A DNA stretch of 64,000 bases from assembly GCF_000227115.2 (NCBI RefSeq), contig NC_016489.1:248001-312000 (forward strand). The letters run 5' to 3'. The stretch is from Naumovozyma dairenensis CBS 421. Taxonomy: Eukaryota; Ascomycota; Saccharomycetes; Saccharomycetales; Saccharomycetaceae. The notes under the pieces are model-generated. The model saw only the letters and a list, made by a program, of their open reading frames with translations. It had not been told where the DNA came from and made no database searches. Position numbers and translations under genes: made by a program. Below, piece after piece: positions 39,601-49,116 of this stretch (position 1 is the first letter of the stretch; each line of letters opens with the position of its first letter).

Positions 39601-41167
39601 AATACGCATTTGAACCAAATGGAATGCCTTGGATGTTTCTTTGTAATCTTTTGTTAGCATTTACCCCCACTCCACTTCTCAAGGGATGATCTTTAAAGCC
39701 TTCTATATTCAGAATCTGATTGAATTTTATTTTATGGGTTCTTTTCTTTGCCATTGATTGTGTCAACTTAAAGTCCATTGATGTACCGGCATTTTCTGAA
39801 GAATTTGAAGATAAATCATCAGGTAGTTTATTATCGTGGATCTTCTCAACATTAGCCTTTTCTGGCTTTCGAGGTGATGATGTTGTAGTTACGTTATTAG
39901 CATCATCATCTGTAAGATCGAGCAGACTATAAGCTTCAAACGAAGTATCAATAAGTTCCAAATTTGATTTATCGATTTCACCTTCTGCTGCACCTGTTAT
40001 TTTAGTTGGGATTGTTGGCCAAAGTTCATCCAAAGCTTCAAATGGTCGAGGGAGTTTTTCAAGAGTTGGAATATTCTCTACGAATGTTTCAAAAGTAGGG
40101 TACTTACCATCCATTGATATTTGATTATTCTTCGCTGATTCATAAAACTTTCTAAATATATCACTTGATTGCCATTCTGTATTGATATGCAAACGCTCAG
40201 TCTCTTTTATAGGGCGATATTCTGGTAAAGAAAATAACTGACGTTGATTTATGGTTTCCTTCACCATTTTTCTGGTAGAACTTACATATGGTCCTTGCAA
40301 GATCGACGTGACGTCTTCTAACTTTTCAACAAAATTATGGTGTAAATCTCTGTATTGTAACTCCTCCCTATTGTAGATGTACTGCGGTAATATATCAATT
40401 TCTAAGAGGCCATTTCCAATTCTTTGAAACCCTTTATCCAATAAAACAGCATTTTCTCCTTGATTGCAAAATCTCTCTAAAATGGTTTTCAATTCCAGAT
40501 TGAAAGTTAACCTATCAATATCAAGTATTGGATTTAAAAGAGGCTTCCTAAAATGACATTTCTTAAGTTTAATCCAATCACATCCGAATAAATTATAATC
40601 AGCAGAAAATTGCAAAAGATATGGTATATGAGCTTCAAAAACTTCATCTTTCTTAATTAATAACTTCCCATCTCTTATAATATCTGCAATCCTATTAACA
40701 AATGATGGATTTAATATTGATATTTTGTAGAATAGTTGCCAACCAACGTGGAACCCGTAAAATGGAACCGCTTTGACAACAGAAACGTTGGAAATGTAAT
40801 CCAAACTCATGCCTGTTGTCTTTTTATTATTATTTTTCATTGAATCAAACACTATTTGTTCTAACTGGGTATGTAATTGAGTGCATTTTTGGTTTAATAC
40901 CACTGAAGAATCTGTCAACTTGCCATCGTATTCAACAAATATATAGGGCGTAACACCATGAACATGACACAATACTTGATGTCCAGTAGGCAGATTACCA
41001 TATATGCGTATAACAGGGACTTGGTTGAATTGATGCAATGGTAGACTTATGCCATGTGACTTGTCTAGCACCGTCGGTTTTGTCATATAGAAGTCATAAT
41101 CATTCAGCTGGATATTGAAAAAATCAGCAGATAATGATGAATCCAAGCTAAAATTGTTTTCTGACAT
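36668..41167 (-). CDS. REV3: REV3, catalytic subunit of DNA polymerase zeta
   Basis: 1499 residues against 1504 in S. cerevisiae (YPL167C). Pol zeta (Rev3-Rev7 with Pol31/Pol32) extends past DNA lesions and causes most induced mutation. The N-terminal domain includes LPTGHQVLCHVHGVTPYIFV. The family-B polymerase motifs are intact: DFQSLYPSIITAYNYCYSTM, LLANVTYGYTSASFSGRMPC and VVYGDTDSLFVYLPG. Two C-terminal cysteine clusters follow. CysA is CVNCG...CDNC. CysB is CRTC...CESYDC, the 4Fe-4S site that binds Pol31. The frame extends 12 codons to a GTG, so I chose ATG 41167, giving MSENNFSLDSSL. Divergent from ATG29 by 236 bases. Confidence 0.97.
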   Translation of the reverse strand: MSENNFSLDSSLSADFFNIQLNDYDFYMTKPTVLDKSHGISLPLHQFNQVPVIRIYGNLPTGHQVLCHVHGVTPYIFVEYDGKLTDSSVVLNQKCTQLHTQLEQIVFDSMKNNNKKTTGMSLDYISNVSVVKAVPFYGFHVGWQLFYKISILNPSFVNRIADIIRDGKLLIKKDEVFEAHIPYLLQFSADYNLFGCDWIKLKKCHFRKPLLNPILDIDRLTFNLELKTILERFCNQGENAVLLDKGFQRIGNGLLEIDILPQYIYNREELQYRDLHHNFVEKLEDVTSILQGPYVSSTRKMVKETINQRQLFSLPEYRPIKETERLHINTEWQSSDIFRKFYESAKNNQISMDGKYPTFETFVENIPTLEKLPRPFEALDELWPTIPTKITGAAEGEIDKSNLELIDTSFEAYSLLDLTDDDANNVTTTSSPRKPEKANVEKIHDNKLPDDLSSNSSENAGTSMDFKLTQSMAKKRTHKIKFNQILNIEGFKDHPLRSGVGVNANKRLQRNIQGIPFGSNAYSFKKFNLDFEELEADLMFNGFPRIDYSDPFYSNPIDLNTKPYIYAGRRFRINSTHLSNRHPLPFQDEYSILEHLPKSHLFSIWKYSKKPPTFQEVGNISTVKNTSNRSTKSQIEGATPKHKYYFSDPSIRKKKGSKIYDSLTHLSLETHINTRGDKRPDPKKDEVTMITWCIEDESFPFDLNMETEGIMVVLTDLTDTLKQRKFEQAARNTSVAFYETEFDMFEALTDLILLCDPDIISGFEVHMSSWGYIIERCNIIHKFDILEEISRVHSRWKKKSKDIWGYTHSSGISVTGRHVINIWRALRSEMNLTQYTIENITYNVLRERLPHFSYQSLTDMWNDNCSISNLKTVINYWLLRTRLNIKLLQKQEFIPKTIEQARLIGIDFNSVSYRGSQYKVESFLIRICKSESFLLLAPGKKQVRKQKALECVPLVMEPESSFYKSPLVVLDFQSLYPSIITAYNYCYSTMLGRVRELKTFGNEIGVTNINIEKNLLRLLENDVTIAPNGMVYLKPSVRKSTLAKMLTEILDIRVMVKKTMSDLSQDNNKMKKLLNNKQLALKLLANVTYGYTSASFSGRMPCSDLADSVVQTGRETLEKAIKLIEANEKWSAKVVYGDTDSLFVYLPGRTKDEAFLIGGEMAKAVTDANPAPVFLKFEKVYHPSILISKKRYVGYSYESSNQVNPSFDAKGIETVRRDGHPAQQKITEKALKILFDTKDLSHVKNYVQDQFTKIQEGRVSIQDFCFAKEVKLGTYKSDKTAPAGAIVATKMMERDPRARAQYRERVPYLVIKGKSGQILRERSISPWEFLQRPDLELDSEYYITKTLVPPLSRLFNLIGIDVFEWATELSKYKKGHSTVNSNELEKLGASILCVNCGAELTRGGNDSLCDNCQQNKLNTASTLLCNILERQDDLKKLELICRTCSYRYNQDAGMIGHDIANRCESYDCPIYFSRIKARKYLQGNITRRKEEALENLDTW

Positions 41168-41403
41168 GATGATATCATTTTTACCTGATGGTTTTATCTG
41201 CACCTTTGGTTCTTATTGTCTTGTTTTTCTTCCTACCGTCTATTCTTCCTCTAAAGTTGGAAGAAGTTAAAAAGCATTAATAACGTCAAATAGTCACCTA
41301 TTCAATAAAGGCTCTGGAAATAACTAATACACTTGGAGTTAAACATACTATTACTATTATATAGAAAGTGAAAGTAAGGAATTAGATACTAATCAAGAAA
41401 AAA

Positions 41404-42030
41404 ATGAACGGCCAAAATACCATTGTCTATGTTAGAGTGAAAGGGAAAAGACCAGTTGGATTTGTGGATCCCCCGGAATTTAATTGGAATCAGGACAAAG
41501 AAAAGGCACTTTGGAGTATTATTTCTAAGTTGGATGATCGTAAAAGTGAGATTAATTGGCAAGAACTGTCGGATACATTAGATGCACCTGATTATTTCCT
41601 TAAGAAAAGAAGTTACAAGTTGTTTAGAAAACACTTAGAACTTTTACAAAAACAAATAGAAAGAAAAGGATTAAAAAATCAGGAAAGTAATGAAACATTG
41701 AAGCAATTACATAGCTATGTATCAACATTGGATAAAACATTACTTATGGGGAAAGGAACTGGCTCAGAAATCTCAAACAAGGAAGATGAAAAAACGCCTG
41801 ATAGTATCAGAGGGAAGGAAAAGGTTGAGGATTTTGGTCAAAATCGTGACACTGAAGAAGTTACAGCACTAGCATTGGAACAATTACAAACATCGAAAAT
41901 TATTAATTATAAAAATAAAAAGAAATCTAAATCAAACACATCTCCTGATTCTGATAGCGAGTTATCTTCAAGTCTTGATGTCAGCAAATCCGCATTGGAG
42001 GAGGCGTTGATGGATAGATTACATTTCTGA
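41404..42030 (+). CDS. ATG29: ATG29, autophagosome scaffold subunit
   Basis: 208 residues against 213 in S. cerevisiae (YPL166W). Atg29 with Atg17 and Atg31 forms the scaffold that starts the phagophore. The conserved N-terminal domain (about 1-90) includes TIVYVRVKGKRPVGFVDPPE and KALWSIISKLDDRKSEINWQ. The C-terminal half is Ser/Glu/Lys-rich and probably disordered, the part phosphorylated in S. cerevisiae. The last 12 bases overlap the 3' end of convergent SET6. Confidence 0.95.
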   Translation: MNGQNTIVYVRVKGKRPVGFVDPPEFNWNQDKEKALWSIISKLDDRKSEINWQELSDTLDAPDYFLKKRSYKLFRKHLELLQKQIERKGLKNQESNETLKQLHSYVSTLDKTLLMGKGTGSEISNKEDEKTPDSIRGKEKVEDFGQNRDTEEVTALALEQLQTSKIINYKNKKKSKSNTSPDSDSELSSSLDVSKSALEEALMDRLHF

Positions 42031-43170
42031 TTTGCATCTAACACATAGACAATCGAAAAACCACGTGTCGTGGAGGAACTTACGACGTTTTTTGGTTGGT
42101 AAATCCAGAACACCTGAGTAATCAATACAGATTTCTGTCCCCTTTGCTACGTTGCTGTTTAAAGTAAATTCCATAGTTCGACCTTCACGAGTCTTCGTAA
42201 TATTAGGTTTACATGAATGATTGAAATATGATGCCTCTGGTAAGACTTCAAAACCAAACCATTCTCTACTTTCAGGGGTTTCTCCAGTTTCCCAAATACC
42301 AAATGCATTACCGTATTCAGAACCAACGATATGTCTGAAATTTTCAATGGTCAATTGTGTCCTCAAATAATCGGGTAAAAGTATATAAAGAGTTTTGAAG
42401 ACCAATTCCTGAAAATGTAAGAGAACAGGGAATTCATGAATTTTGCTTAGTTCATTAGATTGTAGACCGTTAAAACATTTTTTAGTTATAGAGTCTGAAT
42501 CTATATATTTCAATCTGAACAAACTTTCGCATACAAATTTGGCACAACAGTATTCATCTTCAGAAATAACGGGTAAATTATGCAATTTTTTCGCAGCTGA
42601 CATTTTATCGATTCTGGGTATCCAATTATGTTGGCAATCATCCCATGAACGTTGTATGACGTCTTCGGTAATTATAATAGAATTCAATTGTTCTTCTCTC
42701 CCTGTTACATCATCAGGATTTTCTCTTTTAAACATTTTTTGAAGATTACACCACAAGATCTCATAACATTGTACTAACTCCCAAATATGAGGTTGTTTTA
42801 TAAACTTTGAACGGCAAAGTTCAGAGCAAAACCAAAGTCCAGCTCCTTGAAATTTCGCCTTGTTATTCATTCTTGTAGATTTTTTTCCTTCGCCATTTTC
42901 TTTATCATTACAATTTTCCATGAATTTCAAATGCTCTTTTTCCAATCTATATTTCAAAGTATGTCCATTATGATAGAAGTAGCAAAAATGACAAACTTCT
43001 TTCCTAAATTCGTACGATAAAGAGGAACCGATACAATTATTGATTTCCAAAATCGGTGTTCCTGCAGGCAATGCGCATTTACTAAAACATGCTCTACCTC
43101 CCCATGAAGTTTGTTTTATTTCAAAAAATGGAGAAACATTATCTAAATCATTTTTATTATCTATAGTCAT
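42019..43170 (-). CDS. SET6: SET6, SET-domain protein of the SMYD type
   Basis: 383 residues against 373 in S. cerevisiae (YPL165C). It is a SET-domain protein with unclear substrate. The SET domain is split by a MYND-like zinc segment (CHFCYFYH... and WFCSELCRSKFI, about 57-125). The conserved SET core is at the C-terminus: ASYFNHSCKPNITKTREG (about 310-327) and GTEICIDYSG (about 343-352), then post-SET cysteines CLCVRC. These residues suggest a working SAM site. Its 3' end overlaps ATG29 by 12 bases on the other strand. A perfect URS1 lies about 300 bases upstream. Confidence 0.92.
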   Translation of the reverse strand: MTIDNKNDLDNVSPFFEIKQTSWGGRACFSKCALPAGTPILEINNCIGSSLSYEFRKEVCHFCYFYHNGHTLKYRLEKEHLKFMENCNDKENGEGKKSTRMNNKAKFQGAGLWFCSELCRSKFIKQPHIWELVQCYEILWCNLQKMFKRENPDDVTGREEQLNSIIITEDVIQRSWDDCQHNWIPRIDKMSAAKKLHNLPVISEDEYCCAKFVCESLFRLKYIDSDSITKKCFNGLQSNELSKIHEFPVLLHFQELVFKTLYILLPDYLRTQLTIENFRHIVGSEYGNAFGIWETGETPESREWFGFEVLPEASYFNHSCKPNITKTREGRTMEFTLNSNVAKGTEICIDYSGVLDLPTKKRRKFLHDTWFFDCLCVRCKSEM

Positions 43171-43580
43171 TTTTTATTCCACGTCACTGTTTCGTTTGGG
43201 TCTTTCTTATGTGGCAGATAACCGTTACCGAGTATAAATGTAATAATATAAGAGGAGCATGTCAAAAATCTGCTCAAGCTTTACTTACATCATAGAAACA
43301 GCCTATATACTAACGTTCGTACGTAGATTCCCCCCAGAACTTCATGTCATTTTTCCTACAAGATTACATAAACTACGTAAATATTGAAAATCTGTCAAAA
43401 AACTGAAAAACTCAAAAAAAGCTTCCCGAGATATTTATATTTTTCATTTTTCGTTCCCTCGAGACTTCGGCGGCTAAAACTCCGAGCCCCATTCCACCTT
43501 CGGGGGGAAAGTATGCGTAATAACCGGAGATCATATCGCTAATTCATTCTCAATTAAACAAAAATACATCATATCCCCAG
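43171..43580. other. Intergenic between MLH3 (3') and SET6 (5')
   Basis: 410 bases containing the URS1 listed below and a short GC-rich patch (43465-43510). Nothing else recognised. Confidence 0.5.
43467..43476. promoter_or_regulatory. URS1 (Ume6 site) upstream of SET6
   Basis: TCGGCGGCTA, the exact reverse complement of the URS1 consensus TAGCCGCCGA. It is about 297 bases upstream of the SET6 start. In S. cerevisiae Ume6 at URS1 represses in mitosis and activates early in meiosis. This suggests meiotic control of SET6, which is an inference. Confidence 0.75.
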
Positions 43581-45956
43581 TTAGATATCATAGTCTAGAG
43601 AGGTACCTTTCAAAGAATAATTATTTCGCTTCGTAAGATAATTTGTATTCGTTTCACATACCAAATTTGTAATGGGAACAATGGATGGTCTACCATGAGC
43701 GCATTGGAATGGAACTTTACAATTGGAAAGTTGTCGTATTAATAATTCACATTCTTCTTTAGTCAATTTATCTCCAAACTTAATTGCTGATCTGCATGAT
43801 TTACTATTGAAAAACTCAATGAATACTGTGGGGATACTATTAAGATATTTCCACCATTGGAAATTGTCTAACTGTGTCCTTATATCGAAAGTCATTTTCA
43901 TCGTATTTAATCGTAGTTTTTTGAGATCTTTCAAATCATAACAGTGTTGTAATAGGACTGATTTTAGATAATTTTTATCACCATTTATTTTGGTTTCAAG
44001 TAGTTTTGGCAATGAAATAACCTTTAAAATCGAATTTGCTGTGTGGTCTGTCTTATCAAGTATAATTTCATAGTTGATCCCCCATTTTCTAAACTCCTCC
44101 ACATAAAACTTGAAAAGGGAGATTTCAATTAGACTGACATTTAATTGTAAATCTGAAATATATTGTAATGTTAACGTGCCGTGAAGTATATCAATCAAGA
44201 ATGAATTTAGATATGTTTCTAATTTTATTCTTTCATCACATGCATGTTGATCCATAATTGATAACATCCATCCATTGATATTGTCATTTACTCTCAATAA
44301 GATAAATTTATTATCAATTTGATTAATAACTTGACAATTCTTCAAGACAGTTTTATTCAATACCGTAGTTTCATTGTTACTATTATTACTATGAATCCCA
44401 TGCTTTTTGTTAGGAGTTTGATATGTATCTGATTCTGGAGTAATCGGTTGGAACGTATTAGGTATATCTAACCAACAGTCATGTTTTTCAGGAGAGTGCA
44501 ATTTACATTTTTTTGGTGCTGATGTCGTACTAGATTTTCGTGATGATAAATCATGTCGCCTCTTAAATGGAGGCAATAAAGTCATGTTGGGTACATGCAG
44601 ATTAGAGGCAATATTCTTATTCTCAAGTGATAATTTTAGATCTGTTCTTCCTTCCATCTCTGATGAAATAAATTTAGCAGATTTCATTTTGGAATCAAGG
44701 ATATGGCTCATGACCGTTTTTGATGGTAAATTCCCGTTCTCATCACTGAGCTCTGTTTTCACAATTTTATTCATTGATGATTCACGAGAACAGGTAATCG
44801 CCTGGTTAGTTGATGGAGTATAACCTTGTGCTTGAAGAAATGACTTGACTAATCTTAATAGTAATGGTCGAATAATATGACCATCTGATGGTTCATAAAT
44901 CTCTTTTGATGGTGCTTGCAATAAATCGTTGATAGACAATGGTGGTCCATTAATATTTATAATCAATAAGGGATAGAAAGTGTAAGGTTTACCAACACTT
45001 TTAACTGTTGAATTTATAACTCCACCATAACCAAAATTTGATTCTTTAAAGATACTATTTATTTGTTTAAAAAGGGTCTCGTTAGTGTACCTTCTTTTAT
45101 TAAAGAATATGAATTGGTAATCTTTAGTCTTCACCGGATATTTGGAGATAACACCTTGCATATTATAGTTTCTAAACTTTAATGCAACTTTCTTCATCAT
45201 ATTGATAGGAACCACAGGCCCAAAAATGTTTCTAAAGACATAAGAATACATTTGAAATGTAGATAGATCCTCTGATACTAAGTGTGAGAATATCAAAGGA
45301 CTCGCTTGTCCGTTGGCTTCTATTTTTTGAATTTTTAATTCCAATTCTGGATGAGCAATTAATAATTGAAACATATCTTTTTTAATCTTATTGAAAATCT
45401 TAAAAGTGGGTTCCTTTTTAAATATTTCTTTTCTAACAACCAAATTATAAAACATATCTTCCACAATTACAACGGTACCGGACTTCATACATTCTAATTC
45501 ACTATAGAATATGCGATTTTGATGCTCATACTCACGAATTGAATGAGAATCCAACATTCTTGATGATTGAGGGAACGTCCTTCCCCAGACGGAATTATAC
45601 TCATGTGATTTAGAATAGATAGTCAATTTTGACAATTCTGAAATGGCGAATATTGCCTCACCTCTAAATCCAAAAGTTTTAACATTCTCAATATCATTCA
45701 AAGTCGTAATTTTAGAAGTATGATTTTGGTTCCCTAGAAGATCTAATTCTTTAGGAATCATTCCTATCCCATTATCGATTATAGTGATGTTGTAGTTTGA
45801 TATGTCTAAGGTTACTGTAATTTTGGTCGCGTTTGCATCGATGGAGTTTTGTACTAATTCTGTTAATATGGATGGTATTGATATGGCACTTGTTTGAGAT
45901 CGTAGTCTGTGAGAAACGGACTTGGGCAGGCCATGTATACGTTGGGTCATTTGCAT
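43581..45956 (-). CDS. MLH3: MLH3, MutL homologue for meiotic crossovers
   Basis: 791 residues, about 75 longer than S. cerevisiae Mlh3 (YPL164C, 715). Mlh1-Mlh3 is the nuclease that makes most crossovers and assists mismatch repair. The N-terminal GHKL ATPase has ELVQNSIDANAT (33-44), DNGIGM (61-66) and TFGFRGEA (94-101). A Ser/Lys-rich linker spans about 385-535 and probably accounts for the extra length. The metal-binding endonuclease motif DQHACDERIKLE (569-580) is intact, and the C-terminal FQCAHGRPSIVPI block is present. An alternative start is Met3. Expected order with SET6 and SVS1. Confidence 0.95.
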   Translation of the reverse strand: MQMTQRIHGLPKSVSHRLRSQTSAISIPSILTELVQNSIDANATKITVTLDISNYNITIIDNGIGMIPKELDLLGNQNHTSKITTLNDIENVKTFGFRGEAIFAISELSKLTIYSKSHEYNSVWGRTFPQSSRMLDSHSIREYEHQNRIFYSELECMKSGTVVIVEDMFYNLVVRKEIFKKEPTFKIFNKIKKDMFQLLIAHPELELKIQKIEANGQASPLIFSHLVSEDLSTFQMYSYVFRNIFGPVVPINMMKKVALKFRNYNMQGVISKYPVKTKDYQFIFFNKRRYTNETLFKQINSIFKESNFGYGGVINSTVKSVGKPYTFYPLLIININGPPLSINDLLQAPSKEIYEPSDGHIIRPLLLRLVKSFLQAQGYTPSTNQAITCSRESSMNKIVKTELSDENGNLPSKTVMSHILDSKMKSAKFISSEMEGRTDLKLSLENKNIASNLHVPNMTLLPPFKRRHDLSSRKSSTTSAPKKCKLHSPEKHDCWLDIPNTFQPITPESDTYQTPNKKHGIHSNNSNNETTVLNKTVLKNCQVINQIDNKFILLRVNDNINGWMLSIMDQHACDERIKLETYLNSFLIDILHGTLTLQYISDLQLNVSLIEISLFKFYVEEFRKWGINYEIILDKTDHTANSILKVISLPKLLETKINGDKNYLKSVLLQHCYDLKDLKKLRLNTMKMTFDIRTQLDNFQWWKYLNSIPTVFIEFFNSKSCRSAIKFGDKLTKEECELLIRQLSNCKVPFQCAHGRPSIVPITNLVCETNTNYLTKRNNYSLKGTSLDYDI

Positions 45957-46350
45957 GGATGGTTTGTATTAAGACATTATTCTTTTGGGTTAGACAACTT
46001 TTTCTTGTTCTTTTGTTCGTGTGTGTGCTTGTTTTGAAGGTTGTGTGGGGATAAGATTAAATACAGTATTTTTATGGACATAAAAAAAAGATTAAGCGCC
46101 ATCGTAAAATAAAAATAATAATAATACCAGAAAACAAACATCTAGTTCAATCTCTAATGTTTTCGGATAATACGATACAGGATATTTTACAGCTAAATAA
46201 TATGTGAGTTTTACAAAAGTTGATGGGAGTAAAGAATATTGCTTTGTTTATTATGCATGTGTATATACTATTCTAAATAGTGCCTAGAGATTATAATATA
46301 TAGTCTGGCTAATTTTAGTTCGTAAATGTATAAAAATAAAAAGGGAAAGA
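45957..46350. other. Intergenic between SVS1 (3') and MLH3 (5')
   Basis: 394 bases, A/T-rich. A plus-strand frame from 45833 that reads into this interval is a shadow of MLH3 and its leader. No MCB element seen near MLH3. Confidence 0.5.
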
Positions 46351-47004
46351 TCAAACATTTTTAGTACTATTAAATAATGTACCATTCGAAGGTTGTAAAG
46401 TTGAAGTCTGTAAGGTAACGTAATGAGTGACAGGATCTTGAACTTTGGTGACAAATTGTGTAACAGTCTTTTCATTGACGTTTGCATCGGCTGTTGTAGT
46501 AACAGTAATATATTGGGTAACAGGAGAACACACATCAGCATCATTAACGTTGGATACAACTTCTTTATCTTGATTGGAAACTTTGTATACTTGGCCGTTT
46601 TGTGTTACAACGGAAGGAATTGATGTAGTAGTAGTTTCATATAGATCTGATAAAGTAATCAATAATGTTGAAGTCATAGTTGTGGTGTAAGTAGTATGAG
46701 CATCTTCGATTGTAGAAGTTAATTCAGAAACGGCAGTTGAAACTACATTATCGATACTTGTTGTTGTAGGTGTAGTCGATATAGTGGATGAAGGTGTGTA
46801 CCAAATAGTAGTGAACATGGTTGATGTGACATAGAAAGTTGTAGTATCATCGCTGTAAGTGTATGTGTTTAAAGTGGGGAGCACACTATAAGTTGGTTCT
46901 AATGTGATTCTTGTGGCAGTAGGGAAGCTGGTTGAAGTATTGTGATAAGTGGCAGCAAAGACAGATGAAAGAATTGTTAGCGAAAGTATTAGTTGAGATA
47001 GCAT
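46351..47004 (-). CDS. SVS1: SVS1-like secreted Ser/Thr-rich cell-wall protein
   Basis: 217 residues. A clear signal peptide (MLSQLILSLTILSSVFA, cleavage after about residue 18) is followed by a Ser/Thr/Val-rich, probably heavily O-mannosylated body with many TTT and TST runs. There is no hydrophobic GPI tail at the C-terminus (NSTKNV). S. cerevisiae Svs1 (YPL163C, 260 residues) is a cell-wall protein that affects vanadate resistance and is expressed in G1. Assignment combines the secreted Ser/Thr-rich type with position between MLH3 and YPL162C. An ACGCGT element lies about 470 bases upstream. Confidence 0.82.
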   Translation of the reverse strand: MLSQLILSLTILSSVFAATYHNTSTSFPTATRITLEPTYSVLPTLNTYTYSDDTTTFYVTSTMFTTIWYTPSSTISTTPTTTSIDNVVSTAVSELTSTIEDAHTTYTTTMTSTLLITLSDLYETTTTSIPSVVTQNGQVYKVSNQDKEVVSNVNDADVCSPVTQYITVTTTADANVNEKTVTQFVTKVQDPVTHYVTLQTSTLQPSNGTLFNSTKNV

Positions 47005-47380
47005 TTTTATTGTTATATTTTAACGAAAGGAAGGGTAGGTGTGCTTAGTTTTAATAGCTTTAAAGGAGTGACTTTGAATACTTTGATTGGCTTTATCTAC
47101 TCAAGACAATCTACTCAAGACTTGAAGAAAGATATCATTACAAGAATATTTGAAGTTGTATATATACATCGTTGAACTTCTGCATATATATATGTAATAT
47201 ATATAATATAATTTATTAAGAGACATCTTCGAGTTCGAAGACCAAAAACGTGCTCTTAATTCAGAATAGTGTGATTATTTGACGACTTACTATCGTATAC
47301 TACTATACTATGATAGTCAAAACACGAATTGTTTTGACACGAATTGCTGTCAGTGACACTTTCCCGTTTCCTTGTGAACT

Positions 47381-47400
47381 TTCCCTTCCCTTCCCTTCCC
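47381..47400 (+). repeat. (TTCCC)4 repeat
   Basis: Four perfect TTCCC copies upstream of SVS1. Confidence 0.9.
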
Positions 47401-47475
47401 TTCACTGGTGAGCTTTTTTGGCGTCTGTCTATACTGCCAGATGATAAAGGGAAAGAAGACGTGACAGATTTCCAG

Positions 47476-47481
47476 ACGCGT
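47476..47481. promoter_or_regulatory. MCB element upstream of SVS1
   Basis: ACGCGT, the MBF/MCB core, about 472 bases upstream of SVS1. Single hexamers occur by chance. The known G1 expression of SVS1 is the only reason to list it. Confidence 0.35.
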
Positions 47482-47707
47482 TAATACTCCAAGACATAAA
47501 ATACCGTATTAGGAAATAATGGGGAATGCCTTAATAAGGAGATTAATAGATACATGATGATCCATATATTATATTATACTACGGTATGATACGGTACGTA
47601 CATAATGGTATGGAAGGTATCTAGAATAATGCAGTTGGTGATTGTAAGTACGTACATTCTGGCGTTCATATATAGCCCGTGTTTCACTTTCATTCCTTTC
47701 CTAGTTT

Positions 47708-48646
47708 TTATGGCTTTACAGACCCGTAATTATTGTAATGGTTCCCCGTGGTATCCTTAGTACGATATGATGAGGCTTGAAGACTTGATATACTACTATT
47801 GTTATGCGTTCTATCAGACATTGTTGATTGTGAGAAGGATGATGATGGTGACGACGTCGATGTAAATTCTCCTTCTTCGAAATTCTGTGCATTCTCTAAA
47901 TTTAACCCATGTTCCGTATGTAACTTGATAATATTGTCTACACAAAAATATTGGAAACAGTTTAGCAATACTGGAAACACAAACATTACAAGGAATACTT
48001 GTAAATTTGGCCATGGATCAGACCAACCAAGTATTAAATCAGCAAACCAATATGCCAAATCTTCGAAATAATTTAGTATTAAGAATATAGCAATTTTCAT
48101 AATACTTAACCCACACATAAATACAATAACTTGTTTAATAAATGCACTAACCATGGGTTTTTGATGATGATTTGTCAAGTTATCCTCTTCATCATCGTTT
48201 TGTGCCTTAGGGAAATAATTCCCACTTTGAACATTTTCAATTCTAAACGATATTAAAATTCTCTCCAAAAAATGTAAAATAAGCCAAAGAATCGGAATAC
48301 CAATCGTAGTATCCAACAAAAGATTTAAAAAATACCAATCACACTGTTCATCATCATCATCATCATCTCCACTCAGAGGATTGTCCAGAAGTATAAACCT
48401 CAAAATGGCCTTCTTTTTCCTTTTGAAAATACTTATACATAAATTTAAAAAATGTATCCCTAATGATCCAGAAATTTGTTTCCCCGTATCGTAAACCCAA
48501 ACTATCATTTTCCTCTTAGGATGTTCATAATTCCGTTTCAATAATAACATCATTATAGCTGCTACACCCATGAATACTTGTATTAATATTGAAACGGGAC
48601 CTAATAATTGACAGGATTCCTTTGGAGTGGTAGGTTTCCTTATCAT
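47708..48646 (-). CDS. YPL162C: YPL162C homologue, vacuolar multi-pass membrane protein (STIMATE-like)
   Basis: 312 residues against 273 in S. cerevisiae. At least four membrane segments are visible: LGPVSILIQVFMGVAAIMML near the N-terminus, LDTTIGIPILWLILHFLERI, IKQVIVFMCGLSIMKIAIFL and VFLVMFVFPVLLNCFQYF. The family is the fungal arm of the STIMATE/TMEM110 proteins, and the S. cerevisiae protein is reported at the vacuole. The C-terminus is a Ser-rich tail. The open frame runs 25 codons further up to a TTG through a His/Thr-rich stretch. I chose ATG 48646 (MIRKPTTPKESCQLLGPVS), which leads straight into the conserved block. The function is not known. Confidence 0.85.
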   Translation of the reverse strand: MIRKPTTPKESCQLLGPVSILIQVFMGVAAIMMLLLKRNYEHPKRKMIVWVYDTGKQISGSLGIHFLNLCISIFKRKKKAILRFILLDNPLSGDDDDDDEQCDWYFLNLLLDTTIGIPILWLILHFLERILISFRIENVQSGNYFPKAQNDDEEDNLTNHHQKPMVSAFIKQVIVFMCGLSIMKIAIFLILNYFEDLAYWFADLILGWSDPWPNLQVFLVMFVFPVLLNCFQYFCVDNIIKLHTEHGLNLENAQNFEEGEFTSTSSPSSSFSQSTMSDRTHNNSSISSLQASSYRTKDTTGNHYNNYGSVKP

Positions 48647-49116
48647 TGTTCTTATACCATATATTGCCTTGTTTGTGTATGCGTGTGCGTGTGTATGCTT
48701 TTGCGTAAAAGTTTGATGCAACAGATGTATTAAGAACTAGTAAACCTCGATCATAGATTGGAGTACAGCTCCTTGTTTGCTTGCTTCGTCATGATTCATA
48801 TTAATGCTTCATTATATGTGCATATTTAGTGTTTTTCCGTGTGTAATCCTTTGTTTTTTGATCTTTTGTTGAGGGATTTCTGCCGCAATATTGAATGTAC
48901 AACAAACACAAGGAATAGAAGGAGAGGGTCTTAGCAAGGATCTCTGAGACGAATAATATAAGAATAATAAAGATATAAGGATAATAAAGATATAAAAGTT
49001 TTATTCATGTCTAAAATAAATCGAAGAAGGGGTATGTATGATGTAGAATATATAGAATCATTTTTTTTTGTATTATTTTGTGTTATAATGGAAAAGAGAG
49101 GGTGTGCAACGAACGA
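48647..49116. other. Intergenic between PET20 (3') and the YPL162C homologue (5')
   Basis: 470 bases. In S. cerevisiae BEM4 and CDC60 lie in this place and neither is here. A short direct repeat (AATAATAAAGATATAA-type, about 48955-48995) is present. No relic of the missing genes was recognised. Confidence 0.55.

Larger units (their letters stand above)
47005..47707. other. Intergenic, SVS1 promoter and YPL162C terminator
   Basis: 703 bases. Holds TATATA runs near 47160-47215, a TTCCC repeat, an MCB and two near-SCB sequences CACGAAT at about 47325 and 47340. No gene recognised. Confidence 0.55.

Noticed and set aside
48647..49116. Possible relic of BEM4 or CDC60
   Set aside because: Expected here from S. 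cerevisiae order, but no peptide of either gene could be read in any frame.
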